Source of the DNA: Dastarcus helophoroides
Taxonomy: Eukaryota; Arthropoda; Insecta; Coleoptera; Bothrideridae
Reading direction: 5' to 3'
Length of the DNA: 64,000 bases
Assembly: GCA_028583605.1 (NCBI GenBank)
Contig: CM053335.1
Span: 18,583,347 to 18,647,346 of the forward strand
The first letter of the stretch is position 1. Every line of letters begins with the position of its first letter. Both the position numbers and the translations under genes were made by a program. Below the pieces are notes generated by a model. The model did no database searches. It saw only the letters and a program-made list of their open reading frames with translations, and was not told the DNA's origin. Positions 49,668 through 57,837 of this stretch are shown here, piece after piece.

Positions 49668-51356
49668 ATGCAACGGCGCAGCGATGTTGGCGAAACCTTT
49701 CACAAATCTTCTGTAATAGGTACACAGCCCCAAGAAACTCCTCAGTTCATGTTTGTCTTTGGGTCTTGGCCAGTCACGAATTGCTTGAGTCTTGCTGATA
49801 TTTGTTTCAACTCCTGCGGCTGATACCGTGTGGCCCAAAAATTCTACTTTCCTTTGGAACAAAGAGCACTTCTTTGGATTCAGCTTTAAGTTGGCTTGCT
49901 TTAATCTGTCGAGAACTTCTTGAAGATTTTCCAAGTGTTCTTTAAAGCTCTTGCCCATCACCATGACGTCATCTAGGTAAACCAAGCAGGTTTTCCAAGT
50001 AAGTCCTCGAAGTACCAGTTCCATTAGACGTTCGAAAGTAGCCGGTGCGTTGCATAGTCCAAAAGGCATAACCGTGAACTGATATAATCCACTCCCAGAT
50101 GAAAAGGCCGTCTTTTCTTTGTCGTCGGGGTCTATGCTCACTTGCCAATATCCACTTTTCAAGTCCAAAGTTGAAAACCAGGTGGACCCAGACAAGGTCG
50201 TTAGGGTGTCATCAATTCTTGGCAAAGGGTAGCTGTCCTTTTTAGTGACATCGTTTAATTTCCGATAGTCGACACAGAATCTTGTTGACCCGTCCTTCTT
50301 TGTAACCAAGACTACAGGGGAAGACCATGGACTATTGGACTCCTCGATGACTCCATCCTTCATCATCTTCTTAACCAGTCCCGCGACTTCCTCTTGCTTG
50401 GCCACCGGTAATCTTCTAGGGGGTTGACGAATAGGTGTTGCATCGCCGGTGTTGATTTTGTGTCGAACTACGTCGGTCCTTCCTAGATTTCGATCTCCAT
50501 CGATAAAAACGCCGTGGTTTTTCTTTAGAAATGACCTAGCCAGAACTACTTCTTCCTTGGACAAGTGTTTCAAGTCCACTTCCAACTTGACTTGCCCAAT
50601 CTTCGTTTCCTGTACTGGCGCACAATTGTCTCCCAAGGAGCTTATTGAGGCTACCGGGGTACAGACTGCCAGAGTGCTACCCTTTTTGATTGAGCGTGCT
50701 GTTGGGAACACGTTGGCAACTCTCACAGGTACCTTCTGAGATGCTTTAACCACGGATCTCGCCACTAGTAAATTCTTGGAAATGTCATAAGTCGGTTCCA
50801 CTAATCCAACGCAGCAGCCCAAATCTCCTTCCATCACAGCCATAACCGTCTTCTCGCTGCTTCCCTGCACTACAGCTGTTTCGCAGGCAAACAGTCTTAC
50901 CTCCTTTGGAGTGTCCTTTGGTGTAGTCAGGACAAGCTCTTCATTTGCAATCTTTAAAATGTTCTGCGCTGGGTCGAAAGTAAAGCCATGTTGCCTGATT
51001 ACGTCCATTCCCAGAATCAGTTCGTCTTCGATATCTGCCACCAACACCCGATGCGAAATCCTTAGTTTTCCCAGACCAATCATGACGTCTGCCTCTCCTA
51101 TAATTGGCGCAGTATCTCCCGTAACTGTTCTGAGGACCATTCTTTGCGACAGTACCTTCGGTTGCGACGGTAGGATGTTCCCTCGTGCCAAAGTAACCAT
51201 GGCGCCTGTGTCCACTGTTGCCTGTACATTCCTTCCATCTACGCTGGCTGCCACCACTAAACTTTCCATGGTCCTTTTTATCTGTTTGATGGAAAGAGTT
51301 TTTGGGGGCTCGTTGCTCGACACCAGCCAGTGAGTGCCCCTTCCCACTGGCTGATT

Positions 51357-52841
51357 TTAGTTTTCCTGCTGTGGGGCTTGTCGACTTCTTGGGGCCGACC
51401 TGCAGTCCTTCTTGAAGTGCCCCGGCTTGCCACAGTTGTAACAGGTGCTTCTGTTGGATCTGCCTTTAAGAGTTCCTACCAGTTCTTTGATGCTCGCCAT
51501 CATTTCTTGCATGTTAGTGCTTATGTTCGCGTTCATTCCCTTAATTTCCTTCGTGTTAGCGCTTATAATGTTCGCGAGGTCAGAGTCATTCGCGGCCTCT
51601 TCGATGTCGGCCTTCCTAATTCTCCGTGACGCCCCTGGCTCTGAAACCTTGTAAGCAGCTTCAACCTCCAAAGCTCTAATCAGTGCCTCCCTCGATGTTC
51701 GGACGTTTGACAAGCGTATCACTCTCTGGACTTCCGGGTCCCTTATTCCTTCTATGAATATTCTAACTGCGTGAAGTTCCAGAAAGTCGGTTGGTGCTGT
51801 TGGATAGGCAATATACGCCAGTCTTCTCACGTCAGCCTCGAATTCTTGCAGGGTTTCGCCACTTTTCTGCCTTCTTACTAGCAGCTGCGACTGGACAACT
51901 TGCTGCAAATGTTGGTCCCCAAATCTCAGCTCTAAAGCCCTAACTAGATCTTCATAATTGGCTTGTTCTTGATCCGATAGAGTTCGGAGTAATTCCAGAG
52001 CATCTCCGCGCAGGGATACCACTAATGAGGTTGCCTTTGCTTCCTCCGTCCATTGATTGGCCTTAGCAGCAGCTTCGAACTGTTTTCTGTAGGTGTGGAA
52101 GGATGTTTTTCCGTCATAGGTCGGAGGTTTTACCTTTTGGGAAGAACTAGCAGGTACACTTTCGGATTCATGTTGTGTGCTTTGTCCACTTAGCAACTTT
52201 TTCATGTTGCTGATCTCCCTCTTTGTTGCATTTTCCAAATCAAGAAGCTTGCTGTTGAATTTTTCTTTTACTTCCCCAATTTCTTCCCTAACTTCGCCAA
52301 TCTCTTCTTGCATTTCTTCTCTTATTCCAGTAATTTGTTCTTTCACTTCTTCTTTCATTTTTGTAACGTCTACTCCCATTTTTTCGGTGATATTAGCTAA
52401 TAGATTATGCAATTCTTGTTTTTCTGCATTCCTTTTCTGATCTTCTTCTTCTTTCTCTTGTCGTCTTCGTTCTTCATCTTGTCGTCTTCGTTCTTCTTCC
52501 TGTTCTTTTTCTTGTCGTCTTCGGTTTTCTTCCTGTTCTTTTTCTTGTCGTCTTCGTTCTTCCTCCTGTTGTTTTTCTTGTCGTCTTCGTTCTTCATCTT
52601 GTCGTCTTCGTTCTTCATCTTGTCGTCTTCGTTCTTCTTCCTGTTCTTTTTCTTGTCGTCTTCGGTTTTCTTCCTGTTCTTTTTCTTGTCGTCTTCGTTC
52701 TTCCTCCTGTTCTTTTTCTTGTCGTCTTTCTTCTTTCTCCTGTTCTTTTTCTTGTCGTCTTCGTTCTTCTTGGTCTTTAAACATTGCTAATAGCGCTTGC
52801 ATTTGTTGTTCCATTTTGGCCGATTTTAATCTCGTATCCAT
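51357..52841 (-). CDS. Gypsy gag
   Basis: 494 codons from the first ATG at 52,841 (the frame opens at a TTG at 52,862). The N-terminal third is a highly charged coiled coil of repeats based on RRRQEKEQEEE, encoded by a tandem DNA repeat at 52,440-52,785. The middle is the capsid-like region (PTYDGKTSFHTYRKQFE ... LQEFEADVRRLAY), and the C-terminus has a CCHC zinc knuckle CYNCGKPGHFKKDC that binds RNA. Gag forms the particle. It ends at TAA 51,359-51,357, after which pol continues in the same frame, so Gag-Pol would need readthrough of this stop or a sense codon in the parental element. Confidence 0.93.
   Translation of the reverse strand: MDTRLKSAKMEQQMQALLAMFKDQEERRRQEKEQEKEERRQEKEQEEERRRQEKEQEENRRRQEKEQEEERRRQDEERRRQDEERRRQEKQQEEERRRQEKEQEENRRRQEKEQEEERRRQDEERRRQEKEEEDQKRNAEKQELHNLLANITEKMGVDVTKMKEEVKEQITGIREEMQEEIGEVREEIGEVKEKFNSKLLDLENATKREISNMKKLLSGQSTQHESESVPASSSQKVKPPTYDGKTSFHTYRKQFEAAAKANQWTEEAKATSLVVSLRGDALELLRTLSDQEQANYEDLVRALELRFGDQHLQQVVQSQLLVRRQKSGETLQEFEADVRRLAYIAYPTAPTDFLELHAVRIFIEGIRDPEVQRVIRLSNVRTSREALIRALEVEAAYKVSEPGASRRIRKADIEEAANDSDLANIISANTKEIKGMNANISTNMQEMMASIKELVGTLKGRSNRSTCYNCGKPGHFKKDCRSAPRSRQAPQQEN
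52440..52785 (-). repeat. Tandem repeat in gag
   Basis: Repeats of a 15-bp core (CTTGTCGTCTTCGTT on plus strand) in larger units with TCTTCCTGTTCTTTTTCTTG. They keep the gag frame and encode Arg/Gln/Glu/Lys coiled-coil repeats. A CGTCTTCGGTTTTCTTCCTG variant occurs twice about 150 bp apart, showing segmental duplication. Confidence 0.9.
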
Positions 52842-52980
52842 AAAGCGTATCTGAATGTTCAAGATTTTACTTGACGCGCCTCGTATAACTATTTAACAGT
52901 TTAAAACGTCCGAGATAAAGTCAATTACGACACCTGGCACGAATTTTTTTTCGAGTAATAAAGCACAATCCACGAACAAT

Positions 52981-52998
52981 CCCACTTCTGACACCAAA
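52981..52998 (-). other. Primer-binding site
   Basis: Next to the 5' LTR on the minus strand, TT then TGGTGTCAGAAGTGGGA. Its complement, ending CACTTCTGACACCA, fits the 3' end of a tRNA-Leu with CCA. The tRNA identity is from general knowledge of tRNA-Leu 3' ends. Confidence 0.75.
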
Positions 52999-53362
52999 TG
53001 TTACGTGCGTTATCGGTTCGAATTGATACACGTGATGGATTTATTCCCACTTTATTACTGAACTCAACTTGAATCACCACAATTTACAATTAACTCACTT
53101 CGACTAGCTCACTAATTGCACTGATTCTAACTGACTGACTCGAGGGAAAACTGACCGCCTTTTTATAGTTTCGGCCCGCGTTTTCCAGAACTTTCGGCAG
53201 ATAAGGCTTATCGAATGCCGAAATTTCTGGAACGCTTATCTGCCGTTTGTTTCGTTATCGCGGCCGCTTTCCCCTTATCAGAACCTTCTAGAAACTTTTT
53301 TTATTTACTAAATTCTACAATTCTATTCTAAATCCTATTTCATCTATTTACATTACGTTACA
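52999..53362 (-). promoter_or_regulatory. Gypsy 5' LTR and promoter
   Basis: Same as the 3' LTR except T at 53,224. TATAAAAAGG at 53,168-53,158 and initiator-like TCAGTTAG near 53,134-53,127 should drive minus-strand transcription into gag. Confidence 0.9.
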
Positions 53363-53366
53363 ATAT
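53363..53366. repeat. Target-site duplication, Gypsy insertion (right)
   Basis: ATAT, same as 47,389-47,392. Confidence 0.85.
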
Positions 53367-54384
53367 TTTGGACAATCATTCTCCTAGAATCTTAAAAGCA
53401 TTCTGACAATGGCATTTGAATACTATGTTAAATACACCTTGAGAAATCTCCTTCAAGTTGTCAATGTTTGTTAACTTTATTTACATTATTAGTACTAACA
53501 TGAAATAAAGAACGATTTAATATTTTTCTTCGAGCATTTCCCATACAGATTTATATTCGAATTGTTTACCTTAAAATTGTCTTTAGGTCAATTATTCACG
53601 TTACGTTTCAAGTTATGAAAATGCGAAAATAATGGAATCTACCCGGCAAATTTGAAGGATTATATGCAAATACACTACCGCACAATAGTATAAAATAGAT
53701 CAACAAACAATCATCATTTTTAGTTGCATAAATCACGGAAAGAAAATGATGTGTATTATTTGCATTGCACATATCCAAGTTCGCAATTGACTTTGACACC
53801 TCTGCATCAACATAAACAAGAAGTGGTGATGTGATTTATATTTTTTTTCCGTTCTGCCGCCTCAAAGTTTTGTAAATTTTACGATGGTGACCTATGGCCT
53901 CGAATCCATCGTCATACGGAAGAGGATGTGTCATTTGTTCCGAACATGATAGTAACAACAAAATTAAAAGTTGAAAATCTGAACTTTGTAACCTGCAATT
54001 GATAAAGAAATCTATAAGGATAAAATTTTCAAGTCCAGTTATCACAAAGTATCGGTTATTCTGTGAGAGAGCATCATTTATCGGTGGATCGTTTCGTGAC
54101 AAAACAAAAGGTAATTTCATTATTGTTTTTTATTTGATTATAGGGGACACTGCACGTATTTAAATGAAATTAATTTTTTATAGACTTTAAATGTTGACAA
54201 GTATAATAGATTTTTTTATTTAATCTTATGTTTTAATTTCCAAAGATAATACTAAATTAAGCGTATGATGCTATTGATATTTGTAATTCGAGTAGAACAA
54301 TGGTATTTAGTTATCGCTTTAGGAAATAAATTCATTTCATTAGTGCTGTTAAATTGCAGTTATAATTGAGGGGGCGATATCGTT
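53367..54384. other. Unassigned sequence with one small minus-strand ORF
   Basis: The only item of note is the open frame at 53,836-54,120 described separately. Confidence 0.4.
53836..54120 (-). CDS. Hypothetical small ORF, possible secreted peptide
   Basis: 94 codons from ATG at 54,120. The second half holds a hydrophobic run (FQLLILLLLSCSE) that looks like a signal-peptide core, then a short polar, basic tail ending LRRQNGKKI. An AG (TTACAAAGTTCAG) just before the hydrophobic part could be an acceptor. I recognise no family. ORFs of this length arise by chance here, so this is weak. Confidence 0.15.
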   Translation of the reverse strand: MKLPFVLSRNDPPINDALSQNNRYFVITGLENFILIDFFINCRLQSSDFQLLILLLLSCSEQMTHPLPYDDGFEAIGHHRKIYKTLRRQNGKKI

Positions 54385-54565
54385 GAACATTTAAAAATTG
54401 AAACACAGAACTTGTCCCCTGAAACCAAGAAAAATTAAGATGACAGCTTGGCTGTTGAAACGCGTTAGAGCAACCTTTGTTGTGTTTTTTAATTTTTCTT
54501 GGTTTCAGGGGACAAGTTCTGTGTTTCAATTTTTGAAGATAACCAAGGACCAGTCCGTTCCATCA
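54385..54565. repeat. M2 MITE with perfect 45-bp arms
   Basis: Arms 54,393-54,437 and 54,490-54,534 are perfectly complementary over 45 bp around a 52-bp loop with AACGCGTTAGAGCAACC. The right side continues to the family terminus CCAAGGACCAGTCCGTTCC; the left terminus is lost. Confidence 0.9.
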
Positions 54566-54935
54566 AACTTGAACATTTATTTAACAATTTTTTCTTCACC
54601 AAACAATATTATTACCATCCATCTTTAGAAAGCTTTCGGATATTAAGATTTAAAAGAAGAACTAAAACAAATTTAGTGAACCATGAATACATTCAAAATA
54701 AATAAACATTTATATAAATTATGATGTCCTTTTGTTGTTTTAAATCAGGGGAGGATTAAGCTTAATCGGAGACTTTACAATATGAAAATGGGACAAAATC
54801 TGCAATATTTTGTCCACAATATTTTTGATGCTTAAAAAAAAAACGAGTAGAAAAAGTAAGCCATCCATTTCAGAAAGGATCAGTACATTTTTACTTTTAA
54901 ATATAGCTCGTCGCCTACAAAACATTTTCTAGGAT

Positions 54936-55010
54936 TCCACTTTGGGTCCCCTAAATGGTCTCCACTTTGGGGTCCCTAAATGAACTCCACTTTGGGGCCC
55001 CTAAAGGGTA
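54936..55010. repeat. 25-bp tandem repeat, three copies
   Basis: TCCACTTTGGGGTCCCTAAA-type unit starts at 54,936, 54,961 and 54,986, an exact 25-bp period, ending CCTAAAGGGT. Confidence 0.9.
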
Positions 55011-55122
55011 AAAACTTCGGTGCAACAGCGCACTTAAATTCGCCTCTATTTTTAATTTAGTTCTAGATTTATTCTTTTTCACTTTGAGATCCTTACTGAT
55101 TCGTCTTGAATTATACAAGATT

Positions 55123-55246
55123 TTTTATTTTGGTTCGCCGAGCCCAGTTTGTTACATATTTAAATTATTATTTAAATGTCGATTTAAATATATTACAAAA
55201 TTTAAATATGTTACAAACTGGACTCGGCAAGCTAAAATAAAAAAAA
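55123..55246. repeat. Short palindromic MITE, F-related
   Basis: Arms TTTTATTTTGGTTCGCCGAG..CAGTTTGTTACATATTTAAA and the complement ending CTCGGCAAGCTAAAATAAAA flank an ATTTAAAT-rich centre. Shares CCCAGTTTG and ATATTTAAAT with the neighbouring large inverted repeat. Confidence 0.75.
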
Positions 55247-55265
55247 ACATGTGTTAGTTGTAGAT

Positions 55266-55843
55266 GTTTTTTTTCAATTTATTTAACATTTCTTCGGCCC
55301 AGTTTGGAAATATTTAAATTTTTATGGTTTGTTGACAATTTCCTAAACAGTTTTTGAAATGCGACTACCTGATATTTAAATTTATTGAAAACGTCACCTC
55401 ATGACAGTTCACAAATTAAGAGGTTAGTTTATTTTACATAGAATAGGAATAATGAAAAATAGGAGACCAAAAATTAGATATGGAAAAAAAATGTTTTTTT
55501 GATGAATTAGGAAAATATAAAAAAATACATAAAAAAAGTTGTAGCACTGGACATCGATGTTTCGCTCCCATTTGAGCTGGTCAGCAGTGCATATTTTCCT
55601 AATTTATCAAAAAGACAATTTTTTTTCCATATCTAATTTTTGGTCTCCTATTGTTCATTATTCCTATTCTATGTAAAATAAACTAATCTCTTAATTTGTG
55701 AACTGTCATGAGGTGTCGTTTTCAATAAATTTAAATATCACGTAGTCGCATTTCAAAAACTGTTTAGAAAATTGTCAACAAACCATAAAAATTTAAATAT
55801 TTCCAAACTGGGCCGAAGAAATGTTAAATAAATTAAAAAAAAC
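55266..55843. mobile_element. Large inverted-repeat element, family F, with ribozyme-like centre
   Basis: Left arm about 55,266-55,518 and right arm about 55,592-55,843 are near-perfect inverted copies of some 250 bp, ending in TTTAACATTTCTTCGGCCCA and its complement. The 73-bp centre holds the hammerhead-like motif. End-like fragments occur at 29,945 and 62,940-63,043, so the family is dispersed. No protein-coding frame. Whether it moves as a DNA transposon or derives from a retroelement is not settled. Confidence 0.8.
55544..55590 (-). ncRNA. Hammerhead-ribozyme-like motif, G8 changed
   Basis: On the minus strand the order is helix I GCACTG, core CTGACCA, helix II GCTC/GAGC with loop AAATGG, core GAAA, helix III ACAT/ATGT with a CG tip, cleavage triplet GTC, helix I CAGTGC. 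All three helices pair perfectly. The canonical core is CUGANGA, so position G8, the likely general acid, is C here, and cleavage should be lost in this copy. Tiny helix III is typical of hammerheads in Penelope-like elements and retrozymes. Confidence 0.7.
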
Positions 55844-56349
55844 ATAATATTTCCGGTCAATAAGGGTCTACCATGAAGAATTAGTTGTAGATGTTTTTAC
55901 AAAGGGAAGGTATAGTATTTCCAAGGAAACCACAAGTCAAATAAAAATAATTTGATAGCCGTTCTAACTTTTGGGATTTATTTTTTGATGTATTCATTCA
56001 AAATTCATGTCAGAGATGTTTACTTTCTCAAATAAAGAGATATCGTTCCACCTGATCATTAAGTCTGTTTGGATTTCAATTTACAAATGGATAAGTTCGA
56101 AAGACACTTTTTTCCCCTTAAAGCTAGTAAGTAGAACTCATATTTAATGAAATCACTGCATTGATATATATTTTTAAAGTGTGGGGTGTATTTACAGAAA
56201 AATGGAGACTCTCTTTTAGGATTGTTTGCATACGTTTGAACCGATCCCCAAAACATTGTTTGCATTTTTTAGAATTAGTACTTCTTCACTGTTTAATAGG
56301 TGGTGTGGTAAAAATAAATCACACAATTTATTATTTTCTCGATTATAGT

Positions 56350-57055
56350 ATGGTCACTTAAGCAAAAAAGGGGTTAACCTGAGAATGAAAGATCTTAAAT
56401 TAGAAAGTGGTATACACCTTCATTTTGTCATTCTCAAAGTTATCTTAAAACTCTAATAAAGTCTAATGTTTGCATTGTAAGTTATTCAAGTTCAAAGATC
56501 CTAAAAATTGTTTTTTTTGTAATTATCTCGATTTTTATAGCTTCAATGATACTAACATCTATTATAAAAATTGTAGCGCATAAAATTTGTGACAACTTTT
56601 GTTTAAAACATTTTTTTATACGCTTAACCGTTTTTGAAATAAAAGACAGCCCTCAGTCATACATACTGAAATGCAAGGTCAATTAGACAAATTATTTATT
56701 GTTATTAATATTATTGAGTAAATGAGTTTATACAAGGTATTATTCATTAAAATTCATGGTTAACTTTGCATTACATTATGTATGGCTGAGTGCTGCTCTC
56801 TATCTCAAAAACGGTTGACCTTATGAAAAAATGTTTCAAACAAAATTTTTTCCAAATTTGATGCTCTACAATTTTGCAGCTACGGAAACCGAGATAACCA
56901 CGAAAAATCATTTTTTGTGACCGTTGACTTTAAATAATTCACGGCACAGGCACGAAATCTTATGAGATTTTTAAGACAACTTTAAGAACGCCAAAATGAA
57001 GGTATATAAGAGTTTCCATCTTATTATCTCTCATTTCGAGGTGAAACCCTTAATA
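56350..57055. repeat. Foldback-type element, family R1, shortest two-armed copy
   Basis: One direct unit (56,370-56,690), the unique centre (56,695-56,755, AAATTCATGGTTAACTTTGC) and one inverted unit (56,755-57,050). Outer ends AATGAAAGATCTTAAATTAG-type and its counterpart CATCTTATTATCTCTCATTT. It ends about 560 bp before the CRAL-TRIO start codon. Confidence 0.85.
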
Positions 57056-57059
57056 AGAC

Positions 57060-57615
57060 TGAACTATTGGAGAATAGATTAATAAAAACATATGTCAGGT
57101 GCAGATATTTTGTACTCAATTTTTTCAAATAAGTTAAAAAATTTGAACATATTTCCAAGATTTTGTTCTAAAAGGTTAGCTTCAAAATTACCATATTAAA
57201 TCTGCAATTTTTGGGATTAGAACCGAAGGAAATCAGATTCTTACTTTAGTCTTGAAATTTCGCCTTTAAAGGGAATATTTCCCGGCCTTTAAACGGAACA
57301 TTTCCTCGCCGTTAACCGGAAAACAGAAACAAATTCTTTATGGCGTCCTATAGCTTTGTAAATAACACCCTCCTCGTTTTAGTCCCTAACATGACTAACG
57401 ACTTAACTTATCTAAGAGATACTTAGACGATGAGTTGTCTTTATGTTTTAACTTAGCACCATTGTTTCTTATTCAAGTTTATCGCATTCACATGCGCCAT
57501 TTATTGCGAAAATGCAATTTGAATAAATTCCATAAGATACGGTTCAGTCTTGCATAGTAAAATGGCCCTGTGCACTATTATAATTTTCACCTTCCTAATG
57601 TTTATATTGCTGTAG
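57060..57615 (+). other. Upstream region of CRAL-TRIO gene
   Basis: TTTATATTGCTGTAG directly before the ATG looks like a splice acceptor, so the 5' UTR is probably split and the promoter may lie further upstream. No TATA box is assigned. Confidence 0.5.
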
Positions 57616-57837
57616 ATGGGAGATTTCACCCTTGATACATCACCGCTGACCGACGAAGTCAAAGGAATAGCTCGGGAAGAATTGAGAGAAACTCCAGAAA
57701 ATGTAAAACAGGCCCTTGAAGAACTTAGAGATTATCTGAAGAAGGATGATACCATCTATTTCAAAGACGACGACGATGAAATCCTGAAAATGTTCCTCAG
57801 ACCGTGCAAGTTTTACGCCAAGAGTGCTTACGAATTG
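57616..57837 (+). CDS. CRAL-TRIO gene exon 1
   Basis: 74 codons, ATG right after a probable acceptor, donor GTAAGA. Encodes the N-terminal three-helix domain ending in FYAKSAYEL. Confidence 0.92.

Larger units (their letters stand above)
47787..51356 (-). pseudogene. Gypsy pol: protease-RT-RNase H-integrase, two internal stops
   Basis: Follows gag in the same frame. Protease has VDTGAMVTLA; reverse transcriptase has FCVDYRKLND and the catalytic YLDDVMV; RNase H has VLDTDASNVGIGAVLS and a RTDHSALSWL block; integrase has the zinc-binding H-H-C-C region (HNGTSGGHLG to CRKCVTCAAS), D at IAIDVAG, D at LHSDQG and E at GMVERFNRTLEEH, then a GPY/F-type segment (SWEGPYKVLKRINDLVYRI) near the C-terminus. 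No chromodomain is evident. In-frame TAA (49,667-49,665, between RT and RNase H) and TGA (48,965-48,963, between RNase H and integrase) break the polyprotein; the frame is otherwise intact with all catalytic residues present. As it stands it should not make a full polyprotein. Confidence 0.93.
47393..53362 (-). mobile_element. Full-length Ty3/Gypsy LTR retrotransposon, 5,970 bp
   Basis: Minus-strand element with two 364-bp LTRs that differ at a single base (47,618 against 53,224), a 4-bp ATAT target duplication, a primer-binding site next to the 5' LTR, gag, pol in the order protease, reverse transcriptase, RNase H, integrase, and a polypurine tract next to the 3' LTR. That order defines Ty3/Gypsy. 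There is no env. Gag and pol share one frame of about 1,690 codons interrupted by stops at 51,359-51,357, 49,667-49,665 and 48,965-48,963. The near-identical LTRs indicate a recent insertion. It sits between TMEM18 and the CRAL-TRIO gene. Confidence 0.95.

Noticed and set aside
48963..51359. APOBEC-like hypermutation as cause of the three stops.
   Set aside because: Cytosine deamination of minus-strand cDNA gives G-to-A on the coding strand. The three stops fit C-to-T on the coding strand, and the LTRs show no such load.
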